From positions 1 through 61,741 of the forward strand of contig MEOL01000048.1 in NCBI GenBank assembly GCA_001769215.1: DNA of 61,741 nucleotides, given 5' to 3'. The stretch's first letter is position 1. Every line of letters starts with the position of its first letter. This DNA is from Bacteroidetes bacterium GWF2_41_31. GTDB taxonomy: Bacteria; Bacteroidota; Bacteroidia; Bacteroidales; F082. Both the position numbers and the translations under genes were made by a program. This document shows, in pieces, positions 25,639 to 32,901 of the stretch. Below the pieces are notes generated by a model. It did not search any database. It was not told the origin of the DNA and saw nothing but the letters and a program-made list of their open reading frames with translations.

Positions 25639-27771
25639 ATGAAAAAATCAATCAGCTTCATCCTTACAGCCATTGTCATGGCGTCTGTTACCCTTGTTGC
25701 ACAAAACGATACTGTTGAATGGGGATGGCAGTGGGGTAGAAGTGCCCAAGCTTATACCGAACCCCGTATTGTGGGTATCGAAACGGATTTTAATAATGAC
25801 TTTTATGCCTACTATTGGTATGCTGACTCCATCACAATTGGTGACACATCATTCATCCATTATGGCAATAATCCCAACCATCAATTCTATGACGTAGCCA
25901 TCGCCAGGCACGATCAAAACGGTAATTTTATTCGTGCGCTCGACATTTATACCACTGTCGATCATTTTATTTGGGATGTGGAAGTTCGTCTTGACCATGA
26001 ATCAAATATTTATATCTATGGCACCTACTCCGACACTTTGTTTGTAAACAATCACATCCTCACCAATAACCATGATTTTATGCCCGATTTGTTTTTAGTA
26101 AAATTGAGCAGTAATTTTGAATTTATTTGGGGAAAAACCATATCGAGCAGTGCCCAGGAATTTTTAGGAGGTTTTGATATATCTGAGGATGACTATCTCT
26201 ATCTTTCGTCCACTCACGCGTATTACCACGATTCTATCGAACGATATGTCAATTTCCTGGGTCAGGATTCTGTACCTATCGGCAATGGATTAAACTCCAT
26301 TATGAAAATCGATGTGGATGGAAATATAATATGGCAACAAGAGGTTCGGAGTTTTGCCGATGGATCAATGGATAACGATTATTTAATAGTCGGAGAAAAT
26401 GGGGATATCTATTGTAATGGTCGTTCAAGTACAAATTTTATTGTGGATGGCGATACAATCATTCATCCTGATTATCCGGATTGGGGAATTGCAGGTTTTA
26501 TTTTGCATTATGACACGCAAGGAAACCTACGACAGTCTTATTTTATTGATCTTGATCATTTTACCCCCACGACTGCCAATGGGATTAAGGTTGATAAATC
26601 GGGGAATTTCTATGCGGCAGGGATGATCACTGAGTCAACTATATTCGGAACAGATACAATAACAATACCTGAAAATTCAAGGGGGTTGCTCGTGGCCAGG
26701 TTAGACTCGTTATTTCAACCCAAGTGGTGCAAATATGTGGACGACTACAATAAAATTAATGGCTGGTTATTAATCGATTTATTTGAAGATAAACTCGAAT
26801 TGGCCATGACGGGTACCAATCATTTTGCTTTTGCAGGAATCGATTTTTCTTTGGGTATACGTTGGAACGGTATTCTGATGCAATTCGATACATCGGGTAA
26901 TATAATCAATTACCAGATAACCCAAGCTACAAAAAATCTTGTAATCAACCAGCTATGTGCAGATAATTGTGGTAATTTTTTAATCTCCGGACAGCTTTTT
27001 AATGGAACGGCTTACTTTGGTCCTGATACACTCTCAACCCCTTTACCGGTCGAGAATTTTTTTGCAAAAAACGAAAGTTTTAATATACCACCCATCGACC
27101 TGCCTTCGGATACCAGTGGATGTAAGGAGTTAACATTAAATGCACCCAAAGGGTATTTATACTACATATGGAACAATGAGATTACAAACCAAGACACTTT
27201 TTACATCGTTTCGAGTGGAATTGTAAATCTAAAGGTTGCCGATGAGGGTGGATGCTGGCTGGAAGGGGAGAGTATTGTTACCATATTTCCAGGGATCGAT
27301 TTTTCGCTTGGTGAGGACACAACCATGTTGTATACAGATACACTGGTTCTCTCCGTTGATATTTCTTTTGAATCGTACCTGTGGTCGACAGGTGATACCC
27401 TGCCAAATGTGAATATTGCTGCAAGTGGTTTAGCCATCGGAAACAATCAACTGTGGCTTGAAGTAGTGAATGGTCCGTGTACAGTTTCTGATACGCTGAA
27501 TATTTTTGTAATTGACAACTCAGGCACCATTGAAATAGTTGATCGTTCCGTGTATTTATTCCCCAATCCTGCCAAAAGAGTACTCACCATAGTTAACCCG
27601 AATAATTTAATCTTCGAGCATGTTGGTATCTACAATTTATCAGGACTTAAACTAATAGATACCAAACCGCTCAATAGGATCATTGATGTTGAAAAACTGC
27701 AGCCCGGGATTTATATCGTTGAATTGGTAACCAGTCAATCCAAAATCAGAAGAAAGCTTGTAATTAACTAA
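25639..27771 (+). CDS. T9SS secreted beta-propeller-like protein
   Basis: The 710-residue protein begins with a signal peptide (MKKSISFILTAIVMASVTLVAQ). Residues ~25-490 are repeated beta-strand units of the SBBP-like kind, each with a pattern such as DSNIYIYGTYSDTLFVN or GNFYAAGMITESTIFGTD, consistent with a propeller. Residues ~500-620 resemble Ig-like modules (LPSDTSGCKELTLNAPKGY). The C-terminus is a clear type A T9SS sorting domain (VYLFPNPAKRVLTI ... LQPGIYIVELV). It is probably a surface or released adhesion-type protein; no catalytic motif is seen. Confidence 0.8.
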   Translation: MKKSISFILTAIVMASVTLVAQNDTVEWGWQWGRSAQAYTEPRIVGIETDFNNDFYAYYWYADSITIGDTSFIHYGNNPNHQFYDVAIARHDQNGNFIRALDIYTTVDHFIWDVEVRLDHESNIYIYGTYSDTLFVNNHILTNNHDFMPDLFLVKLSSNFEFIWGKTISSSAQEFLGGFDISEDDYLYLSSTHAYYHDSIERYVNFLGQDSVPIGNGLNSIMKIDVDGNIIWQQEVRSFADGSMDNDYLIVGENGDIYCNGRSSTNFIVDGDTIIHPDYPDWGIAGFILHYDTQGNLRQSYFIDLDHFTPTTANGIKVDKSGNFYAAGMITESTIFGTDTITIPENSRGLLVARLDSLFQPKWCKYVDDYNKINGWLLIDLFEDKLELAMTGTNHFAFAGIDFSLGIRWNGILMQFDTSGNIINYQITQATKNLVINQLCADNCGNFLISGQLFNGTAYFGPDTLSTPLPVENFFAKNESFNIPPIDLPSDTSGCKELTLNAPKGYLYYIWNNEITNQDTFYIVSSGIVNLKVADEGGCWLEGESIVTIFPGIDFSLGEDTTMLYTDTLVLSVDISFESYLWSTGDTLPNVNIAASGLAIGNNQLWLEVVNGPCTVSDTLNIFVIDNSGTIEIVDRSVYLFPNPAKRVLTIVNPNNLIFEHVGIYNLSGLKLIDTKPLNRIIDVEKLQPGIYIVELVTSQSKIRRKLVIN

Positions 27772-28169
27772 ATCCCTTTGCATTACCGCTTAGCGTAGTT
27801 TCATATATTGCAAAGCAACTCTTTCTCAATTGTGGGCATTTTGTCAATAGGATCGTGATACCTAAAACATCTCAACTACCTTATTACCAAAACCTGACAA
27901 ACAACTCCATCAACACTTAACTCCCAATGTAAAACCAATAAAAATCATTCCAGAATTTACCCACCAGACACCCGTCGGTCTATTTACAAAGATGCAAATA
28001 GCTGATTTATTTAACTTTAAACGATTAAAAATGGGTGGGTTATTATGTATAAGGAGGTTAAAAACAGCAATATTAAATGGTGAACTATTAGAGTTGGGTT
28101 TATGCTCTCGTTCATGGTACTTGCGAATAACGAATTGTTTATTTCTTGAAAAGATGTACCCTTTAAACC
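27772..28169 (+). other. intergenic stretch with copy 2 of the small decayed gene
   Basis: At 27932-28036 a second copy of the 53-codon element at 23790-23951 is found: the shared stretches include ATTTACCC, ACACCCG, ATTTACAA, TAGCTGATTTA and AAAATGGGT in the same order and with no length change. Read in frame it gives FTHQTPVGLF and ADLFNFKRLKMG, then diverges and runs on to a stop at 28195. There is no start codon in the homologous position. The rest of the region (27772-27930) shows nothing I can support. Confidence 0.5.
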
Positions 28170-28312
28170 ATGGAAGAAAGGATAGAAAATATTGATGGCA
28201 TCATAACACAATGGAAAGAGTCTTCAAACCATCTCACTGCATGAAAGAGTTTACTGAATTATGGGTAATCAGAATTGAAAATTTAAGAACATGGTTAATC
28301 CAACAATTATAG
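28170..28312 (+). pseudogene. HEPN-domain gene relic with large internal deletion
   Basis: Two short pieces read as the ends of one HEPN-type protein. The ATG at 28170 starts MEERIENIDGIITQWKESSN, a typical N-terminus of HEPN proteins paired with nucleotidyltransferases. A different frame from 28241 gives KEFTELWVIRIENLRTWLI with stop at 28310-28312, a typical C-terminus. Only ~70 bp lie between the starts, so most of the ~130-residue protein is deleted. It overlaps the following nucleotidyltransferase start (28291) as the intact pair does. The identification rests on recalled family sequences. Confidence 0.55.
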
Positions 28313-28620
28313 AAACCGCAAAGAAATACATTTCCCAAATCCCTGATGACTTGGGGTTGAAGAGGGTGTATTTATTTGGCTCGTAAGCCCAGGGAAAAGA
28401 ACGAGAAGAAAGTGATATTGACATTGCCTTGGTTCCTGAAAATATGACCAATTTCTTTTCAACTCAGATGTTGCTGATGAGATTGAGAAGAAAAATTGAC
28501 TTGAGAATAGAACCATATCCAATAGGAGAAAATGACTTTAATGCCATGAATCCTTTTGCCTGCGAGATACAGAAGAACGGAATTGAAATATCCATCGAAA
28601 AAACCCCCACAAAACGCTAA
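28291..28620 (+). pseudogene. MNT-type nucleotidyltransferase with nonsense codon in the active-site motif
   Basis: The frame from the ATG at 28291 to the TAA at 28618 (109 codons) encodes a minimal nucleotidyltransferase of the MntA type: KRVYLFGS, stop, AQGKEREESDIDIALVPENM. The family motif is GSxA(K/R)G...SDxD; here codon 32 (28384-28386), normally Tyr or Phe after GS, is TAA. Both metal-binding Asp (DID) are in the part after the stop, so the product is dead unless read through. MntA AMPylates the HEPN toxin in intact pairs; both partners are broken here. 28621-28817 has no supported gene. Confidence 0.75.
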
Positions 28621-28817
28621 TAGCCGCCAACCCAATCAGGGCTGATTTGCAGATAAGAAAGTTTTCCCTGCCTAACCATTGCTATTAACCTGGGACAAGG
28701 AAACGGTTTCATATCAAGGCAGATAGAAATACCACCCTGCTGCTGATGGAAGTGCCCATGACTGTGTAATAAATGAGATTCCTGCTTCAGGCATTTCTGA
28801 AAGTTCAAATTAAAAAC

Positions 28818-28846
28818 TTGTCCAGCCCGGTTTATCATTATATTTG
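28818..28846 (+). promoter_or_regulatory. promoter of the DUF1028 gene
   Basis: TTG (28818-28820), 18 nt, TATATTTG (28839-28846), a good match to the Bacteroidota consensus, with the start codon at 28882 some 35 nt downstream. Confidence 0.65.
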
Positions 28847-28881
28847 GAAAATAAATCTGTAACATAATAAACCCGGATGTT

Positions 28882-29883
28882 ATGAATAAGCATTTTTTTA
28901 CCCTGATTTTTCTTTTCATGTTGTTTGTCACTGGCGTCAGGTCGCAGGATACGTTCTCCATTGTAGCCCTGGACTCCGTTACCGGTGAAGTGGGCAGCGC
29001 GGGAGCCTCTTGCGTGGACATGAGTAACTTTCCCGGTTACGACGATGATTTTCTGGGTGAGTTGTTCCCCGGAGTGGGTGCCATCAACACTCAAGCCTGG
29101 TACAATGCTACCAACCAGGCCAACGCCCGGAACAGGATGAACCTGGGCGACACACCGACCCAGATTATTCAGTGGCTCATTGAACATGATGCTCAAAATA
29201 CGCCCCAGAAGAGGCAGTATGGCATTGTGGCGTTTGTCGACGGTTCCCCTCAGTCGGCGGCCTTCACCGGCACCAGCACCGACGACTATAAAAGTCATAT
29301 CACCGGACCAAACTATTCCATTCAGGGAAATATCCTGTTGGGGCTGGTTGTTTTGGACTCCATGGAATCCAGGTTCCTGCAGGCCGAAGGCGACCTGGCC
29401 TGCAAGCTGATGGCAGCCTTGCAGGGTGCCAAAAGGGTAGGAGCCGACTCCCGCTGCACTTCGAACGGGACTTCCTCCCTGTTTTCGTTTGTAAAGGTGG
29501 CGCAACCCGGCGACCTGTTTGGTGAGCCATCGTTTTTGCTTTCGGTGCACACTTCGTCCGGCGCCGGCATTGAACCGATCGACTCATTACAAGCCAAATT
29601 CGATCTGGTACATTCATGTTCGGGAGTTGGGGTGAATGATAATAATGACTTCAGTTCCCACTTCCTGATCTATCCCAACCCGGTAACAGAGGTGTTGATT
29701 GTGGAGAACATGACTTCTGAGGTTGTTGGTGTTGAAATAATTGATTTGGTTGGGAGAACGCTGATCCATTGTCCATTTAGCCGAAAGCTTGAGGTGGATG
29801 TTTCCGGGTTGCCCAAAGGAATTTACCTGGTTCGGATTTCGGGGAAATCAAACCGCTTTACGACCAAAATAATCAGGAACTAA
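28882..29883 (+). CDS. DUF1028 (Ntn-hydrolase-like) protein with T9SS sorting domain
   Basis: The 333-residue protein has a signal peptide (residues 1-21, ending VRSQ), then a DUF1028 domain (~22-240) that starts TFSIVALDSVTGEVGSAGAS, the usual family N-terminus, and contains GIVAFVDGSPQSAAFTG and GNILLGLVVLDSM. DUF1028 proteins are predicted Ntn-type hydrolases of unknown substrate. The last ~75 residues form a type A T9SS sorting domain (YPNPVTEVLIVENM ... GLPKGIYLVRISGK). GC content is clearly higher than that of the flanking cassette genes, so it may be an older resident or a separate arrival. Confidence 0.85.
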   Translation: MNKHFFTLIFLFMLFVTGVRSQDTFSIVALDSVTGEVGSAGASCVDMSNFPGYDDDFLGELFPGVGAINTQAWYNATNQANARNRMNLGDTPTQIIQWLIEHDAQNTPQKRQYGIVAFVDGSPQSAAFTGTSTDDYKSHITGPNYSIQGNILLGLVVLDSMESRFLQAEGDLACKLMAALQGAKRVGADSRCTSNGTSSLFSFVKVAQPGDLFGEPSFLLSVHTSSGAGIEPIDSLQAKFDLVHSCSGVGVNDNNDFSSHFLIYPNPVTEVLIVENMTSEVVGVEIIDLVGRTLIHCPFSRKLEVDVSGLPKGIYLVRISGKSNRFTTKIIRN

Positions 29884-30162
29884 CAGGTTTTTCAGGTGAA
29901 TCGCGACAAAATTCTACCAGGCTGAATTCCCAGGCTATGACCGTTGACCTAAGGCCTTATTTTACGGCTTTTTTCAGCCAAGGCTAAATAGTTGATTTTT
30001 ATGATCATTTTAATGATGTTTGTGATAAATAACTAAATTAGTGGCGATTATTACAAAAGCCGGTACAAATAAAAAAACATACAATGAAACAGAAAACCAC
30101 GAAGAGCCTGAGTGACTATATAGTCGTTAAATCAGTTAATTACGAAGTAAAACACATTAATA
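29884..30162 (+). other. intergenic region with a possible 27-codon ORF
   Basis: Nothing certain is coded here. An ATG at 30084 opens a 27-codon frame (starting MKQKTTKSLSDYIVV) that stops at 30165-30167, right at the left edge of site B; this mirrors the small decayed gene that ends at site A, but I cannot tell whether it is expressed. The perfect palindrome GACTATATAGTC lies at 30114-30125 inside it. No promoter or terminator could be assigned with confidence. Confidence 0.3.
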
Positions 30163-30208
30163 TATAATAGGCATAGTGACAATTGAGGCTATGCAGATGT
30201 TATAAGCC
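30163..30208 (+). repeat. attC-like site B (left end of the transglutaminase cassette)
   Basis: Homologous to site A. GCATAG (30171-30176) and CTATGC (30189-30194) form a perfect 6-bp stem with a 12-nt loop, then AGATG and the core G-TTATAAGCC at 30199-30208. This 10-base core is perfectly complementary to GGCTTATAAC at 31350-31359, which follows the transglutaminase-like gene. Such pairing of a cassette's own two ends is characteristic of integron cassettes. Confidence 0.6.
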
Positions 30209-30227
30209 ATAATAAAAGACAACGACA

Positions 30228-31343
30228 ATGAAAATAATTACAGCAACCCTGACACTTTATTTGTTCGCATTAACCACATACGGACAGTCAACTTACAAAG
30301 AACTTCCGCTAATAAAAGCAAAATCTACACAAGCTGACTATAGAATAGGCAATGACTGGGTGAAAGGTAATTGGACAGTTTCACCACAAATTGAATTTGA
30401 TAGTTTACTTGTTTCCTGTCATTCGGACAGCGAAGAGTTTACATTTTATACCGACTGCGACAGCATTACATTTATGCTGTTACCGGAAAAAGTTCATAAA
30501 TTTTATATTTCCGTTAATGACACTGCTTACGCTCTGACAGTTGTAAAAGGTGTTCAACCTAAGCTCGTGCAGTTTGATACAACAATAAAAAGCAGCGAAC
30601 TAAAATTCTGGTATGAACAAAACAATAACAATGAATATCTTAATCTGCTGCGTTCAAAATATCCGATTGACAGTTTGGTTAAAAATACAAAATCAGACAC
30701 TGAAAAAGCTTTGAAAATATTACATTGGGTACATAACCAGTGGCAACATGACGGAAGCAATGAACCAAAAAAAAGTGACGCTATTTCAATTCTTGATGAA
30801 GTCAAGGAAGGAAAAAATTTCCGTTGTGTGGAATATGGCATTGTAGCCACTGCCTGCTTAAATGCAGTTGGATTAAAAGCGAGAACTTTAGGGCTTATGA
30901 TTAAAGATGTTGAAACAACAAAATATGGAGCGGGACATGTTTTATTAGAAGTATATCTTGGTGATTTGAAAAAATGGGCTTTACTTGACGGACAATGGGA
31001 TGCTGTTCCTATGGTAAATAATATCCCTCTCAATGCAGTAGAATTTCAAAAGACAATTGTAGAGAATTATGAAGAACTTGATATCAGAACATCATCTGGC
31101 ATTTCAAAAAGGCATTATATTGACTGGGTTTCACCTTACCTCTACTACTTTACTATACCCTTTGACAACCGGGAAGGAACGAATGGAGACACAAAAAAAG
31201 TAAAAGAGAAAAGTCATTTAATGTTAGTTCCGCTTGAAGCCAACAAGCCGACAGTTTTTCAAATCACAAACAAAATTGACTATTGCATATATACAAATTC
31301 AATAAACGACTTTTATGCACCACCTGACAACAATGACAAATAG
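30228..31343 (+). CDS. exported transglutaminase-like protein (cassette gene)
   Basis: The 371-residue protein has a signal peptide (ending TTYGQS) and a transglutaminase-like cysteine protease core. The triad is Cys ~203 in NFRCVEYGIV, His ~237 in GAGHVLLEV and Asp ~254 in ALLDGQWD; a preceding helix KALKILHWVHNQWQH fits the family. It likely cleaves or cross-links a periplasmic or extracellular protein; the target is unknown. It is alone in a unit whose ends (30199-30208 and 31350-31359) are exact complements, so I call it a gene cassette of about 1.28 kb up to the next core at 31478. Confidence 0.85.
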   Translation: MKIITATLTLYLFALTTYGQSTYKELPLIKAKSTQADYRIGNDWVKGNWTVSPQIEFDSLLVSCHSDSEEFTFYTDCDSITFMLLPEKVHKFYISVNDTAYALTVVKGVQPKLVQFDTTIKSSELKFWYEQNNNNEYLNLLRSKYPIDSLVKNTKSDTEKALKILHWVHNQWQHDGSNEPKKSDAISILDEVKEGKNFRCVEYGIVATACLNAVGLKARTLGLMIKDVETTKYGAGHVLLEVYLGDLKKWALLDGQWDAVPMVNNIPLNAVEFQKTIVENYEELDIRTSSGISKRHYIDWVSPYLYYFTIPFDNREGTNGDTKKVKEKSHLMLVPLEANKPTVFQITNKIDYCIYTNSINDFYAPPDNNDK

Positions 31344-31349
31344 AATTAC

Positions 31350-31485
31350 GGCTTATAACAGCAGCTACCCAAAAGTGGCGGTTCAGTGGTTAAATCAAGC
31401 TTTGTGCTTCTATCAAAGTTTGTGCTTGGCTGACAGTGAAGTGCTTCTAAATCGCCACCTTCGGGTAGCTGCAAACCGTTGGCAA
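31350..31485 (+). repeat. attC-like palindromic site S1, best formed of the set
   Basis: Order: inverse core GGCTTATAAC (31350-31359); left arm GCAGCTACCC (31361-31370), 4 nt, GTGGCG (31375-31380); a 72-nt loop; CGCCAC (31453-31458), 4 nt, GGGTAGCTGC (31463-31472); AAACC; core G-TTGGCAA (31478-31485). The two arms pair perfectly, 10 and 6 bp, with a symmetrical 4-nt bulge. Total length near 136 bp lies inside the range known for attC sites. The loop itself has the near-repeat CTTTGTGCTTCTATCAAAG. Confidence 0.65.
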
Positions 31486-31501
31486 TAATTAAAAATCACT
31501 A

Positions 31502-31969
31502 ATGAAAGAATATTATAACGTACTTGATTCTGGTCATGGAGTTCTTGGATTTGCAGCCTCAGGATTAGGAATGATTGCTATTGGAATTATTGTAATAATA
31601 TTGATGAGAAAATTTAATGCAAAACGTTCACAGCAAATATTTATGTACTTCTGGACAGGATTCGGGATTTTATGGACAACTTTTGCTTTCATAGGAACTG
31701 GGTCTGAATATTTTTCATGTGTAAGGGCTATGAAAAGCGGAACATATAAAGAAGTTGAAGGAATAGTAGAAAATTTTGACCCTATGCCACACTCGGGACA
31801 TAAGAATGAATCATTTACTGTGAAAGGTGTGAAATTTGAGTATTCAGACTTTGGACCTTCAGCTGGTTTTAACAATTCTAAATCGCATGGTGGACCAATA
31901 GATGAAGGAAAATACGTTCGAATAAAGTATTATGATGGCAAAATTTTACAACTGTGGGTAAAAGAATAA
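31502..31969 (+). CDS. small membrane protein (cassette gene)
   Basis: The 155-residue protein has two membrane segments (~15-36 and ~45-67) and a C-terminal extracytoplasmic or cytoplasmic beta-rich part with KEVEGIVENFDPMPHSGHKN and EGKYVRIKYYDGKILQLWVK. It resembles small hypothetical proteins of the DUF3592-like style but I cannot assign it. It starts 22 bp after the core of S1 and stops 3 bp before the inverse core of S3. The two ends of this unit (GTTGGCAAT at 31478-31486 and GTTGGCAAC at 31973-31981) complement in 7 of 9 bases. Confidence 0.7.
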   Translation: MKEYYNVLDSGHGVLGFAASGLGMIAIGIIVIILMRKFNAKRSQQIFMYFWTGFGILWTTFAFIGTGSEYFSCVRAMKSGTYKEVEGIVENFDPMPHSGHKNESFTVKGVKFEYSDFGPSAGFNNSKSHGGPIDEGKYVRIKYYDGKILQLWVKE

Positions 31970-31972
31970 ACT

Positions 31973-32114
31973 GTTGGCAACAAATGCATATACTTCATGG
32001 CGGATTTCGGTCTGAATATGAACATTTTAGTTCCACTTGTCTGCCGTAGGCATGAAATATAAATCAGTGTAGTCAGAAAGATTTGTCTTTTGAAGTCCGC
32101 CACAAACCAGATGC
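31973..32114 (+). repeat. attC-like palindromic site S3
   Basis: Homologous to S2. Left arm GCAT (31986-31989) and TGGCGGA (31998-32004) pair with TCCGCCA (32096-32102, perfect 7 bp) and ATGC (32111-32114). The loop keeps TATGAACATTTTAGTTCCA and AGATTTGTCTTTTGAAG in common with S2. The inverse core at 31973-31981 is present but no GTT core follows the right arm, so the array may end here. The stretch 32115-32214 has nothing I can support. Confidence 0.55.
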
Positions 32115-32214
32115 TTCACTTTTGGCCTAAGTAAAATGAGCAACAGACCACTATTATGCCTAACTTTTAGTGAATACATTCATCAAAAGTTGTGTCTTTA
32201 GTATTAGTTGCTCT

Positions 32215-32240
32215 AAATATTAAAATATATTTTAATATTT
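32215..32240. promoter_or_regulatory. operator-like palindrome 1 of the hip operon
   Basis: A perfect 26-bp palindrome with core TTAAAATATATTTTAA at 32220-32235. It is the most upstream of three sites starting with TTAAAnTATATTT, at 32220, 32280 and 32341, before hipB. Likely HipB binding site, by position and repetition. Confidence 0.6.
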
Positions 32241-32279
32241 ACAACAATGAAGGGCTAAAAGGTATAATTGATGATATAA

Positions 32280-32294
32280 TTAAATTATATTTAA
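32280..32294. promoter_or_regulatory. operator-like site 2 of the hip operon
   Basis: TTAAATTATATTTAA, near-palindromic, 60 bp from site 1, just upstream of the -33 box at 32301. Confidence 0.5.
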
Positions 32295-32300
32295 ATAATA

Positions 32301-32331
32301 TTGACATTCAAGAAAGTATTGACTATATTTG
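32301..32331 (+). promoter_or_regulatory. promoter of hipBST
   Basis: TTG (32301-32303), 20 nt, TATATTTG (32324-32331), a good Bacteroidota promoter. It lies between operator-like sites 2 and 3, so a repressor on these could block it. The transcript would start near 32338 and give a leader of under 30 nt. Confidence 0.65.
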
Positions 32332-32340
32332 TTGCCACAA

Positions 32341-32355
32341 TTAAAGTATATTTAA
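32341..32355. promoter_or_regulatory. operator-like site 3 of the hip operon
   Basis: TTAAAGTATATTTAA, near-palindromic, 61 bp from site 2, overlapping the expected transcript start and ending 10 bp before the hipB ATG. Confidence 0.5.
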
Positions 32356-32365
32356 AGTTGGTGAG

Positions 32366-32572
32366 ATGACAAAAGATGAGTTAGGCAAAAAAATAAAGGA
32401 TCGTAGGAATACCATGTCCATGTCGCAGAGGCAATTGGCGGAATATGCAGGATGTTCGGTTGTCACTTTATCGCAGATAGAGAGAGGAAAGGCAAACCCG
32501 TCGTTTGAAACTTTGGCTGAGATTTTTCACTTCTTAAATCTTGAAATTTTAGTTACAGTCAAAAAGAGTTGA
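32366..32572 (+). CDS. hipB: HipB-like XRE-family antitoxin/repressor
   Basis: The 68-residue protein is a single helix-turn-helix of the XRE/Cro type: SQRQLAEYAGCSVVTLSQIE is the HTH core, followed by RGKANPSFETLAEIF. HipB proteins repress their own operon and hold the HipA-type kinase in check. It is first in a three-gene unit with an N-subdomain gene and a kinase-core gene, and is preceded by three phased palindromic sites. It lacks the C-terminal extension seen in some HipB, so kinase contact may rely on the second protein. Confidence 0.88.
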   Translation: MTKDELGKKIKDRRNTMSMSQRQLAEYAGCSVVTLSQIERGKANPSFETLAEIFHFLNLEILVTVKKS

Positions 32573-32577
32573 AACAG

Positions 32578-32901
32578 ATGAAGTTAAGGGTAATCTACAA
32601 GGGAAAATACAATGCAGGGGTGCTTTGGAGAGACGAAAACGGATATCATTTTGAATATGAAGATGATTTCATTTCAAATGAAAATACTTTTCCCATATCA
32701 GTGAATATGCCTAAATCTCAAAAAAGGGTTGACTCAGAAAAGTTATTTTCAAATTTTCAATCCATGTTAAGCGAAGGGTACAACAGGGAATTGCAATGTA
32801 AGGCGTTGGGTATTGACCTGAGTGATGATTGGAGTCTGCTGATGTACACCTGCGAAAAAGATACGATTGGGGCCATCACATTAAAAAGAATGGAGGAATA
32901 A
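32578..32901 (+). CDS. hipS: HipS-like protein (free HipA N-terminal subdomain)
   Basis: The 107-residue protein equals the N-terminal subdomain 1 of HipA (HipA_N): LRVIYKGKYNAGVLWRDENG, YLNTFPISVNMPKS-like strands (NTFPISVNMPKSQKRVDSEK), LFSNFQSMLSEG. In HipBST systems this subdomain is a separate protein, HipS, that acts as antitoxin to the kinase HipT. The ATG at 32578 lies 5 bp after the hipB stop; a TTG at 32569 is possible. It overlaps the next gene by 1 bp (TAATG). Confidence 0.82.
   Translation: MKLRVIYKGKYNAGVLWRDENGYHFEYEDDFISNENTFPISVNMPKSQKRVDSEKLFSNFQSMLSEGYNRELQCKALGIDLSDDWSLLMYTCEKDTIGAITLKRMEE

Noticed and set aside
28810..29550. 246-residue open frame on the minus strand
   Set aside because: It lies opposite the DUF1028 gene, whose signal peptide, domain and sorting sequence are all coherent. 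The minus frame has no recognisable domain; it is a shadow of the GC-richer gene.
23590..32365. tRNA-Glu as attachment site of an integrative element with flanking direct repeats
   Set aside because: I found no second copy of the tRNA 3' end downstream and no integrase; position next to the tRNA remains only suggestive.
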